Source: Phytopythium helicoides
Lineage: Eukaryota; Oomycota; Peronosporomycetes; Pythiales; Pythiaceae
Assembly (NCBI GenBank): GCA_024867545.1
Contig: JANFNE010000060.1
Coordinates: forward strand, 186,001-250,000
Direction of reading: 5' to 3'
DNA length: 64,000 bases
Part shown: positions 8,950 to 17,672 of the stretch, one piece after another
Layout of the letters: each line of letters opens with the position of its first letter
Numbering within the stretch: position 1 is the stretch's first letter
Position numbers and translations under genes: made by a program
Notes under the pieces: generated by a model
Databases searched by the model: none
Seen by the model: the letters and a program-made list of their open reading frames with translations, nothing else
Told to the model about the DNA's origin: nothing

Positions 8950-10613
8950 GACTCGGTGGGCCACGTGCATGTGTCAATGGCAGAGACCGTCCCGGTCGAC
9001 GCCGGCCGTTGATTCAACTGCCTGTACTCCCGTAATCACCTGCAAGTGACGGCGGCGACGCGACGTCGGATTACGGTGGAGGTTGCTTCACTTGGTTTCA
9101 GTATGCATAAAATCTACGGTACGCCTCTGCTCGCAAGTGTTGGTCCGCTACTGACTAGCCGTTCCACCCTGCATGAAATGGCGTATAAAGGTTTCTTTTG
9201 TATGTTTTTGCCTTGACTCTTGCATTTGAAACAGTATCAACTAGCCGAAACCATCTATTTATGAAGGGTACGTGTCACTGCTGGAAAAGCGTCAACGTGC
9301 GGTGCCGGGTAATCACTGGAGGTTGAATGATGGATGGGGCGCTTCTCGTAGCGGCCGACTCGCGTCATCCAGTGGCTGGGAGCCCATGAGGCTAATGGTG
9401 TTGACGCACCTGCAGCGTTCACGCCCGTCGACCAGGCGATGATAACCTGCCGGCTTTGCAGGTTGGACACCTTTAACAACCGACGACGTCCCATCCTGTC
9501 GGCGTGCGAATCACGTGTGGCTGGAGGTTATCCACGTTCGTTGCTTGCTTGGGGGCCGGCGATCGGCGGCGATTTGCAGTGTCCTAATGATGGCGTCCGC
9601 CAGGTGGACGCAAGCAGAGCGATACCACATACCACAGGTAGGTATGTAGGTCCTTTGGCGGGGCGTGCGCAATGTTGAAGCTCTGGCGTTTTTGGAATCC
9701 TGCGCGGGCCGCCATCATCCGTGGTGATCACGCGGGTCAGGCTCGCTCGCACCTGGTTCAAGGCGAGCCAAGCGGGAAAGCTGCTGCTGCATGTAGGGGC
9801 CTTGGAAAATCCCACGGGATCGGCGTGATTGAGGTGAAACACGCTGCTGCGGTTGACGCGAATTGGGAAAGCCGGAGTCGAACGCTGGACGCGCTCACCA
9901 ACACGCGGAATTCGAACGGGGAACGACGCGCGTGTGCGCCAGAGATCATCAGGCTGGGCGAGCATGGTGGAAGGAGTGCAAATTTCCGATGGGAACGACG
10001 CGCGTGTACGTCGGAGGTGATCACGCTCGGAGAGCATATACGAACGGAAAGTCGCCGACATGCATGTTGGAGAGGCAACGGTTGTCTCCGATGGGAACGA
10101 CGCGCGTGTGCATCGGAAGTGATCACGTTCGGAGAGCATGCAGTACTAGACTTTTCAATGGCTCTCACATGCGAACGGAAAGCCGCCTCCATGAATGAAG
10201 GAAAGCTAGCGATGGATCTGATGGGATCGACGCGCGTGTGCATTGGAGGTGATCACGCTTGGAGAGTATGCAGCTCAGGACGTGTCAATAGTTCACGTAG
10301 ATGCGAACGGAGGGCACCGACTTGCATGTAGGAGAGCTAGCGATGGATCGGATGGAATCGTGCGCCAGAGGGATCCTGCTTGAAGTGCAGGACGACTCAA
10401 TTGCTGCATGGGGATACCGCCTGCCGACGTGCATGTAGGGGATAGCAAAATCGGATGGGGAATGCCCACGCTGGCCGCAAATGCAGGATACTAGTGCTAG
10501 ATTCACCGAGTAGCGGAATTCCAAGTGGGAAGGACGCGCGTTTGCGCTGATTATTCAAGTCCTCGGCTTTCGAGGCGTTAAATACTGTGATCTGATAAAT
10601 AGAAGCTTGGTGG
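8950..10613. other. Long gene-free region with an interspersed repeat
   Basis: No supported gene. 9904-10270 carries four spaced copies of a ~45 bp unit (listed separately). The rest shows no recognisable element. Confidence 0.55.
9904..10270. repeat. Four copies of a ~45 bp repeat
   Basis: The core is GGGAACGACGCGCGTGTG, followed by GGARGTGATCACG and CGGAGAGCAT, near 9919, 9991, 10093 and 10222. Spacings are irregular (70, 101, 129), so this is not a simple minisatellite. A weaker fifth copy lies near 10338. Confidence 0.7.
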
Positions 10614-11315
10614 CTACAGCTGCTGCTGCCCGCAGGACGGGCAGGACCCCGCCGCTACGGCGACGGCCGGCGCGGCTTGCACGCGTGTGACGCAGCAGAC
10701 GCGGCAGGCGGTGGCAGCCGAGTCGACGCTGTCGAGGCTTTCTCGGTAGAACGTCTGCACGTCCATCTCGGAGCTGTCGTCGTCGCTCGACGTGAGTGAC
10801 GAGAGCGAGTCGCGGCGGTCGCTGACGAACGACGCGTCGCCCTTGCGGTCGCCGACGAGGAAGGCCGAGAACTCGCGCGCCAGGCCGTCCAGCAGCACGC
10901 TGCAGCCGTGGTTTCCGCGGTTCAGCAGCGAGGCCTGCAGCGTCGTGAGGATGCGCAGCAGCGCGCGGCAGCGCTCCTGGCTCTTGGCGGTGGAGCTGAT
11001 GGGCAGCAGCGACTTCTTGGGGTAGTGCTTCTTGACGATGGCGTACAACCACGCGCACTCGGCGTGGCAGGCGTGGCCGACCTGCAGCGCGCTCAGCAGG
11101 CGCTTCTGCAGGTGCGCAAAGTCGCTCAGCGAGCGCTGCAGCGTCCACTGGGTCTGGTTGTCGTCGCTCTTGTCGTGGAATTGGACCGTCAGGTCGAAGC
11201 TGCGCTTGGACGCGGCGCTGGGCTCCAGCTCGATGCTCACGTGTTCGAGCCACGCGACCTGTTCAGGCAGCGCCATGGGCAGCGACCGCTTGTGGCCGAA
11301 CGGGCTCAGCGGCAT
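10614..11315 (-). CDS. PX-like protein with degenerate RING (array member 5)
   Basis: 233 residues from ATG 11315 (MPLSPFGHKRSLPMALPEQ). Longer upstream starts pass through sequence unlike the family. The PX-like domain includes EQVAWLEHV, WTLQRSLSDFAHLQKRLL, GHACHAEC, KHYPKKSLL and RGNHGCSV. The C-terminus keeps the first pair (CRVC) and the last pair (CPSC) of a RING but has lost the central Cys-x-His/His-x2-Cys ligands. It also lacks the second CxxC of members 2, 4 and 6. It may retain lipid binding only. Confidence 0.8.
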   Translation of the reverse strand: MPLSPFGHKRSLPMALPEQVAWLEHVSIELEPSAASKRSFDLTVQFHDKSDDNQTQWTLQRSLSDFAHLQKRLLSALQVGHACHAECAWLYAIVKKHYPKKSLLPISSTAKSQERCRALLRILTTLQASLLNRGNHGCSVLLDGLAREFSAFLVGDRKGDASFVSDRRDSLSSLTSSDDDSSEMDVQTFYRESLDSVDSAATACRVCCVTRVQAAPAVAVAAGSCPSCGQQQL

Positions 11316-12769
11316 TTCGAGTTGGCGAATTGGTAGGTGAAGTAGTTGGATGGCTGGCCGTGAGCGGATCGGCAGCGAGTCCGACGTAGCAATTTGAAGA
11401 ATGAGACCGTCGGAGCTGCTCGCGCATCGGTGATGGGTACGGTCGGCTGGCCGTTGGACTGGAGACAGGATTGTGGAAAAACAGCATTTCGAGGTGGATT
11501 CCATCAAAATTTCGGCCACTCCAACCGTGGGATGCGCCATTTTGGCCAATGGAGTCACGTTCTTCACAAATCACCGGCGAATGAGATCCCACAGCGCCAA
11601 AATAGCGATTTTCACGCGCGAAATCGCGCTTTTCGAGCCTCCTAATCGCGATTTTGGAGCTGTTAAACCAGTCTGAGCGCGACACCGGCGAAACATCACA
11701 TCAGCGAACTGGGCTTCAAGGACACACATCATCCGATGAGCTCTATGCTCTGGCTCGGAGTCCGCGATGCCCGACGAGATGGCATTCCAATGCACTGGCA
11801 AGTGGTGCGAAGCTCATCGCGTCGCCGCCGTCGACGACTCGCCGATAGGCTTGAAGCTGAGCGCAACCGGCCAAAGACATGCAGCGTCGCTGCCTCTCCA
11901 ACGTGGACACCACGATGATGTCGAGAGAGCGTTTGGAGCGTGAGCAGCTCGCGTCGACCGTCTCCAAGCCACTCGTGCACCTGCGTCGGCAAAAGAAACG
12001 CAGCGTAACGTTGATGCTCGCTCGTCGTCCGAGCAGAGCCGGCGGACGTGAACATCGGAGGACGCGTCAACGTCAACGAACTGTGCGTTCGATCGTGACA
12101 TGTTGCGGTGGATCCGATAGCAGGCAGACACAACACGCCACAGGGCGGACAGCATAGACACGAAGCACGGCCGACTGGTGCACTCGAGGCACGTGGACGA
12201 GAGGCAGATTCCTCCGGAGGGCTCAAGGCAGCCCCGAGCAAGCTGGAGGTGGTGAATTTCGCTCCACGACGACGACAGTGGGACGCATGCGACCCAGCAG
12301 CAAAGCCACGCGGGTCGTCGATGCGAATCGAGCGAATCATCAGGCGCCGACGCGTCAACCGAGACTGAACCGAGTGTTGTTCGTGGCGGGCCACGCGTGG
12401 CTTTACCGAATTCTCGACACCAAGCAAACTCACAAAGACGAGCTTGAAGCTGCTCCAGCAGCCAGTGGTTTGCCGGGGCGTGATCTCGGGCTCCGGGAAG
12501 ATAGCGCCGGGAATAATCAGGAAATCAGCATTGGGATCTTGGATCATGACTCATGACTCATGACTTGAACGGTGTCCGAAAGTTCCCTCCTCGTGATTTT
12601 CGTCTGTATGAGATCTCATCGCCTACAACTCGTTCAAGGAGGGATCTGGGATGAACCAGCACCACCATCGAGGTGCAACTTGCTGCGGTAGCAACATGGG
12701 AGAAGAAGCGCATGTAGAATAAACTTAAGCTGCATTGAACATGGTCCTTTCGAGTTGTACATGGAGGCA
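11316..12769. other. Intergenic region, no gene seen
   Basis: Several open frames overlap here on both strands but have biased, shadow-like composition and no conserved motif. A (TCATGAC)x3 repeat lies at 12544-12564. Confidence 0.5.
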
Positions 12770-13699
12770 CTACTTGCCGGATGGCGCACAGCCGCAGCTT
12801 TCGCCGCTGTGGTGTGTAGGCGTCGCGAGCGCGTAGTCGTCGCGGAACTGCTCGCGGTGGTGCCGTCTGCAGCAGCTCGAGACCGGGGCCTTGCTGGAGC
12901 TCGCGGAGGACGATCCGCGGCGGAAGTAGCGGTGCATGACGCCACCCTCGCACGTCGAGGACGAAGACGACGAGCACGAGGACGATGAGCGGTCGCGCGC
13001 CTTGATCGCTTGCTCGTCGTCCGTGAAGTGCCGGTAGCGATCAAGGTCCTCGGACTCTAGCGATACGAGCGACGTAGAGGAGAAGTTGGAGCTGCTCTTG
13101 GTCAGGAACGACTTGCTGGCCTCCGAGTCGAGCGTGGCCGAGCTGGATCCGAGCACGGACGCGTCGTCGCAGTCGCCGAGCAGGAAGGAGACGAACTCCT
13201 GGCACACGCGGTCGCGCAGGACGCCGCAGACGAGGTTGCCGCGGTTGACGAGGCTGGCACGCACGGTGGTGAGCACGCGCGCGAGCGCCTTGCGTCGGCT
13301 CTCGACCTTGCACGAGGAGCAGAAGAGCGACTTGCGCGGGAAGTGGTGCTTGAGCACGTTGTACAGCCACGCGCACTCTGCGTTGCACGCGTGGCCGGGC
13401 TTGAGGCTGGCGAGCAGGCGCTGCTGCAGCGCCACGTAGTCGCTGAATGTCCGCGAGACGACCCACGCCATGGCATCGGCGTCCTTGGGCGTGCAGCGCA
13501 CCGTGAGGTCGTAGCGCACTCTCCGCTTGCTGCTGCTGCTGTGCAGGTGCAGGTGCAGTCGGTGCTTGTCGACGACGTCGGCCTCGTGCACGGCGAGGCT
13601 GAGCGTCGTGTGGTCGAGCCACGCCGCGTTGGCTGGCAGCGTGGCCGGCGCCGCTCGCTTGCGAGACTTGAAGCTGCCTCGGTCGATGATGTCCACCAT
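12770..13699 (-). CDS. PX-like protein without RING (array member 6)
   Basis: 309 residues from ATG 13699 (MVDIIDRGSFKSRKR). The open frame extends far upstream but crosses the core promoter motif at 13783-13797, so this ATG is chosen. The PX-like domain includes NAAWLDHTTL, WVVSRTFSDYVALQQRLL, GHACNAEC, HHFPRKSLF, then CSSC 17 residues after the first Cys set. A long Ser-rich tail (about 130 residues) contains scattered Cys/His (SSCCRRHHREQF, SCGC) but no RING pattern. Of the array members with a complete sequence, this has the most thoroughly lost RING. Confidence 0.8.
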   Translation of the reverse strand: MVDIIDRGSFKSRKRAAPATLPANAAWLDHTTLSLAVHEADVVDKHRLHLHLHSSSSKRRVRYDLTVRCTPKDADAMAWVVSRTFSDYVALQQRLLASLKPGHACNAECAWLYNVLKHHFPRKSLFCSSCKVESRRKALARVLTTVRASLVNRGNLVCGVLRDRVCQEFVSFLLGDCDDASVLGSSSATLDSEASKSFLTKSSSNFSSTSLVSLESEDLDRYRHFTDDEQAIKARDRSSSSCSSSSSSTCEGGVMHRYFRRGSSSASSSKAPVSSCCRRHHREQFRDDYALATPTHHSGESCGCAPSGK

Positions 13700-13782
13700 G
13701 CTGCTGACTGTGGAGAACTCGGATGGCGATGCTGCAATCGGCAGATGACCGACTCCGCACCCGTCGTGAGCTCGAGTCTGCC

Positions 13783-13797
13783 GAATTGAAAGTGAGC
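13783..13797 (-). promoter_or_regulatory. Oomycete core promoter motif, array member 6
   Basis: Minus strand GCTCACTTTCAATTC, one base shorter than the consensus between the two halves, 84 bases before the ATG at 13699. Confidence 0.55.
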
Positions 13798-15389
13798 GAG
13801 CGGGCGAGAGCGTCTGAACGTGGGTGGCGATGCGAGCGCATTCCGAGCGAGCAAGCAGCGTGAGTGAGATGGAGATTGCGATGCGCGCGCGGCCAATCAG
13901 CGTCGGCAGCGCGCGATTTGCTCGGTCTCTGCAACGAGGACGCGTCGCTCTCTTGGCGAAAGTATGCGCTGCGGAATTTTGCAAAGCCGAGTTTTGCTGG
14001 CCACGGTGTTGCCAGTCGCACCTCGCCGCCGCCGCCCGACTGGATTGACTGGTGCGCGCGAATGTGACGGACGTGACGAGCGCACGCGCCTTAGAGAGCC
14101 GATGCCAGCAGAGAAAAGCGGCGATTGGATTCATGGCTCGCTTGTCAAAAGCGGGAGCTCGAGCTCGAGGCTCGATCAGAGGCATTCGTGCCCAGCGAGC
14201 GAGCCTCCGTGAATCTACTACATGTCTGGCTAGCCAGCGTCGCACTCATCCACCAGCCAGCTCCGGAGCAAACGGATGCAGTCACTCAACAAGGATGCCG
14301 GAACGTATACACGTCGATGATGAACGAGCTACGCCGGACGCGATCAAACGGTGTCCGTGAGAAAAACTACGCAGATACGGACTTGGGCAGGTGTACCGCA
14401 CGTTGCAGGTGTGGAGAGGCATCCACTCTCCTCGGCCTATCGGCGTCGTTGACGCGGTGCGGTCGGCGTCGTCGAGCAGCCAACGCGTCGTCAAGCGGCC
14501 AACACGACGCCAAGTAACGCGTTCAAGATGTGCTGGTCGTGATCATGACCTCTACACTGGTGCGATTGCGATGCAGTGCATGGCTCATTTCAGGCGCAGC
14601 GCAACGCGCTAAACTCGCATCCTGGCCGATTTGCTCGACTTGTGAGAGCACTTCAACGAGTTGCCGAGCGCACACCGCCAACGGATTCCCAACGCCGAGA
14701 TCCACAAGGCAGCGAGACACGCAGCCGGCAGTCCCACACGCGGATTCCTGGTCGAGATGGTGGTGGCGGCCAGGCGCTCGCCGCTCGGGGGTGGACTTGA
14801 AGTGGCAATTTTGATGCGTTTTCTACAGTAGAGGGCTCTGGCTGGAGCTCGGAGCTCATCATTTCGAGCCAAAGCACGGCCGAACGCAATGTTGAGGAGG
14901 CAAATCCTGGCCGCACGTGGGCAGCGTGAGTTGAAATGCGATGACGCTCGGACGTCAACGGGGTCAAGGGGAGCTTGGTGTTTCGGGCCGTCAAAACTGA
15001 TGCTTCAAATTCACGTACAGTACTGCAGCGGATTGTTAAACTAATATGTGATGAGAAAAATCACGACCAGTGACATGTGGCGTCATCTGCTCCGGCGCGT
15101 AAACACCTCAAGACCTTCTTATTTTCGCTATCATTTCAAAACAAATATATCATACCCATCATTCATATACTATAATACCCTCAATAATAGATAAGTATCA
15201 CTTATATTATGACAGCACCTATGGCGGACCATGGCTGCTTCAGGAACCGCCCGACGCTCGACTGTCAAGAGCTCACATGCCCATCGCCTCGCTCGCCCAC
15301 TCCTTGCTGGCTCTGCTCAGTGAGTGCTCACAGCTCATTGCGCGTCTGCGTGCTGCATCGAGCGGGCAGTCCAACTCTCGACCTCCAAC
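13798..15389. other. Intergenic region between divergent PX genes
   Basis: No gene supported. An AT-rich island at 15115-15215 (many TATA/ATAT runs) contrasts with the GC-rich surroundings and precedes array member 7 on the plus strand. Confidence 0.5.
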
Positions 15390-16202
15390 ATGTCGACTGG
15401 CGCCACGAACGGAGCGGCGGCTCGTGTGCCGTTCCCATTGACAGTTGCGTGGCTGGACGCTGTGGTCATCGAGGTCGCGAGTCGAAAGCGAGCAAGAGAC
15501 GTCCGCTATGTGCTGCAAGCGCATCACCGACCTTCAGGGACCAAGTGGAGCGTCTCGCACACCTTTGACGACTGCAGGCGATTCCAGGCACGGCTCAAGG
15601 ATGCGCTGCACTGCGGCCACTGCTGCCAGGCGCAATGTCCGTGGCTCTTCACCTTCGTGACCAGCTACTTCCCGCGGCCGACCATCTTCCGCTCTTCGTC
15701 AAGCGACAAAGTGGTGAACGCGAGGCGAGAAGCGCTCACCACATACGTCGAGACGCTGCGCGCAGCCTTGCTGAAGCGAGAAAACCATACCTGCATCGTG
15801 CTCACGAACGCGGTGGCCGAGGAGTTTACGAAGTTTGTGTGTGGTGATTCGAAGGTCTCACTTCCGCTCAAGCAGTGGGCTTTCGCGGTGCAGAACCAGC
15901 GCGCAGGAAGCGCATCCATCGAACTCTCGATGGTCGAAAACGAAGTCACACTTAGTGCACGATCGAGGAAGCCGTTGTCAAAGGAGCGCGTCCGCATTGA
16001 GACCATCAATGCGGACGAAGAAGTTGAAGAGGATGGCGGCGAACTGCCAGTCGTGGTCTGTGGAGTTTGCGAAGAAGATATGAGCGACAATTTTTATACC
16101 ATGAAGCTCAGTTGCGGTCATGAATTCCACGATGAGTGCGTTGTGCAGCAGCTGAACGCAAGAATGAGTTGCCCAACTTGTGGGCAACCTGTCCATCGGT
16201 AA
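15390..16202 (+). CDS. PX-like/RING-H2 protein, intact (array member 7)
   Basis: 270 residues from ATG 15390; the frame is open further upstream but without another ATG. The PX-like domain covers about residues 14-152: LTVAWLDAVVIEV, WSVSHTFDDCRRFQARL, GHCCQAQCPW, SYFPRPTIF. The linker is shorter and less serine-rich than in members 2-6. A complete RING-H2 closes the protein: C224, C227, C242, H244, H247, C250, C261, C264. It resembles member 1 and the partial gene at the right edge more than members 2-6, and it is the only array member here on the plus strand. Candidate membrane-linked E3 ligase. Confidence 0.85.
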   Translation: MSTGATNGAAARVPFPLTVAWLDAVVIEVASRKRARDVRYVLQAHHRPSGTKWSVSHTFDDCRRFQARLKDALHCGHCCQAQCPWLFTFVTSYFPRPTIFRSSSSDKVVNARREALTTYVETLRAALLKRENHTCIVLTNAVAEEFTKFVCGDSKVSLPLKQWAFAVQNQRAGSASIELSMVENEVTLSARSRKPLSKERVRIETINADEEVEEDGGELPVVVCGVCEEDMSDNFYTMKLSCGHEFHDECVVQQLNARMSCPTCGQPVHR

Positions 16203-16436
16203 ACAGGGCTATTGCAGCTCAAACTTGCTGCGTGAATGAGCACTATTTATTTGACTGTAGTTTTGAGATCTGAATGAACGACTGCGTTTGAAGTCGTCAG
16301 TGATGTGCGTTTGCACCATATCGAGCTCAAGACAGACAGATTACAGCTCCTGAAAACCAAAAGGGAAAGGTAAAAGCCCGTGCATTCCACCAAAAGACGA
16401 CACCAGCTTTCGCGAATGACGCGCTATGCGGTGAAT

Positions 16437-17372
16437 TCACAAGCTTGCCCGCGAGTGTGGGGCCTCGTAGTCAACAAATGGTCCCTGAGCATCCGGCAAG
16501 GCAGGATTATAGTTTTGGAAGACAACCTTAAGGTGCTCCCAGACAACAGTCGACTTCAGCGCCGGCGTCTGGTACAAGTCGCGAAGATATCCCACAATAT
16601 TGGCTCGCTTGGTCAGAATCTCGTGATTCTCCTTGGTGAGATTCGCATCTAAACGGATAAGCGTGTGGAAGGCTCGCACATCAGCCTCAGTGATGCTGTC
16701 GCCCAGGGCGTAGCGCTTGGTGGCCAGTAGACCATCGAACTTCTCGAGAGCCAAATCGACCCGTTGTTCAGCCGCCGCCTTTGACGCTACGTCCTTCGCA
16801 AAAATGAGATCAAACAGTCCACCGTTTATCTCATCCGCATCTCGATTTGCTTCGATCAACTCCTGTTCACGGTCAGCCGGAACCAGGTCCACGTTCGAAG
16901 GCACCAACTCACGGAAACCCGTGTTCAGCGTACGAAGAATGTCCGCAGACTCGTTCGACACGATCGTCTGCTTCTTCTTGTCCCACAACAGAGGAACCGT
17001 GTACCGACGCGGCTCCTTGTCCACCAACTCGTACAAGTCACGCACGTAACGCACGTGGTTCACCGTGTCGGGGACACATCCGTCCGATGGGTACGTCTTG
17101 CCATTGACAGCCGTGAGCGTGGGCTCCGTCGCAGGGTCCACGAAGGTCCATCCGAGGTGCGAGTCGTCTGGGTCGTTCGGCTTGGTCTTATTGTGCACTG
17201 GATGCGCAACCGAGATTCCAATGACGTCCTGGAGTCCCTTAAGGTTGCGAGCAGCGAGCGCGCGGCAGGCAAACGGACACGAGTAGGTAACATAGAGGTG
17301 GTATCGACCAGCCTCGGCAGGGAACTCTGCATCTGCTTCTGGCTGGATGTACGAGCGGTAGGGAGCGGCCAT
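16437..17372 (-). CDS. Glutathionyl-hydroquinone reductase-like GST (GHR 1)
   Basis: 311 residues from ATG 17372 (MAAPYRSYIQPE). Xi-class transferases of the ECM4/YqjG type use a thioredoxin-fold cysteine to reduce glutathionyl-hydroquinones with glutathione. Here the cysteine is C32 in YSCPFACRA (CPWA in the classical family). The segment VPLLWDKKKQTIVSNES supplies the cis-Pro and the Glu-Ser glutathione contact. The C-terminus (GPFVDYEAPH) is the family ending. The start is chosen by the conserved MAAPYRSY and a promoter motif at 17386-17404, which rules out the longer N-terminus. The gene is intronless. It is head-to-head with the first Fanzor gene, about 300 bases ATG to ATG. A cytosolic product is expected, as there is no targeting sequence after the chosen start. 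Confidence 0.9.
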   Translation of the reverse strand: MAAPYRSYIQPEADAEFPAEAGRYHLYVTYSCPFACRALAARNLKGLQDVIGISVAHPVHNKTKPNDPDDSHLGWTFVDPATEPTLTAVNGKTYPSDGCVPDTVNHVRYVRDLYELVDKEPRRYTVPLLWDKKKQTIVSNESADILRTLNTGFRELVPSNVDLVPADREQELIEANRDADEINGGLFDLIFAKDVASKAAAEQRVDLALEKFDGLLATKRYALGDSITEADVRAFHTLIRLDANLTKENHEILTKRANIVGYLRDLYQTPALKSTVVWEHLKVVFQNYNPALPDAQGPFVDYEAPHSRASL

Positions 17373-17385
17373 TTGTCGATTGATA

Positions 17386-17404
17386 TCAAATTGACAAGTG
17401 ACTC
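17386..17404 (-). promoter_or_regulatory. Inr/FPR-like promoter of GHR 1
   Basis: Minus strand GAGTCACTTGTCAATTTGA, matching the TCAN..CAWTTT core, 14-32 bases upstream of the ATG. The same block precedes GHR 4, 6 and 10. Confidence 0.6.
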
Positions 17405-17672
17405 GCTTTGCCCTGTCGTCCTCGAGGTGTGGTCGTTGGAATGCACACGTCATTCGTAATCTACCAATTCTCGGTCAGCAGCTGCGTCACAATCTCGGCA
17501 TAGCACCAATGAGTCATTACGGTGCTGCTGTGTGACAGTATTCACCTTCGCTCCAACGGCTTCTTCGCGACGACCTCGTTCTCTGCCTCTCATTCGCGAA
17601 GTCGCTTTTGCCGCCTCCAGCACCTCAGCAAGCTCACTGACCACCGACCTTGGTGGTTGGAGATCGCTGGTC

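Noticed and set aside
9855..9905. tRNA-like T-loop (GTTCGACTCC on the minus strand)
   Set aside because: Neighbouring bases do not form T-arm or acceptor stems, and no A-box partner lies at the right distance.
11729..12547. 272-codon minus-strand frame between PX members 5 and 6
   Set aside because: Low-complexity, Ser/Arg-rich composition with overlapping frames on the other strand and no recognisable domain or promoter.
17532..17672. In-frame N-terminal extension of Fanzor copies 1, 2 and 5
   Set aside because: It begins with GTG/TTG, not ATG, and copy 3 has a TGA in the same frame just before MPKRKK.
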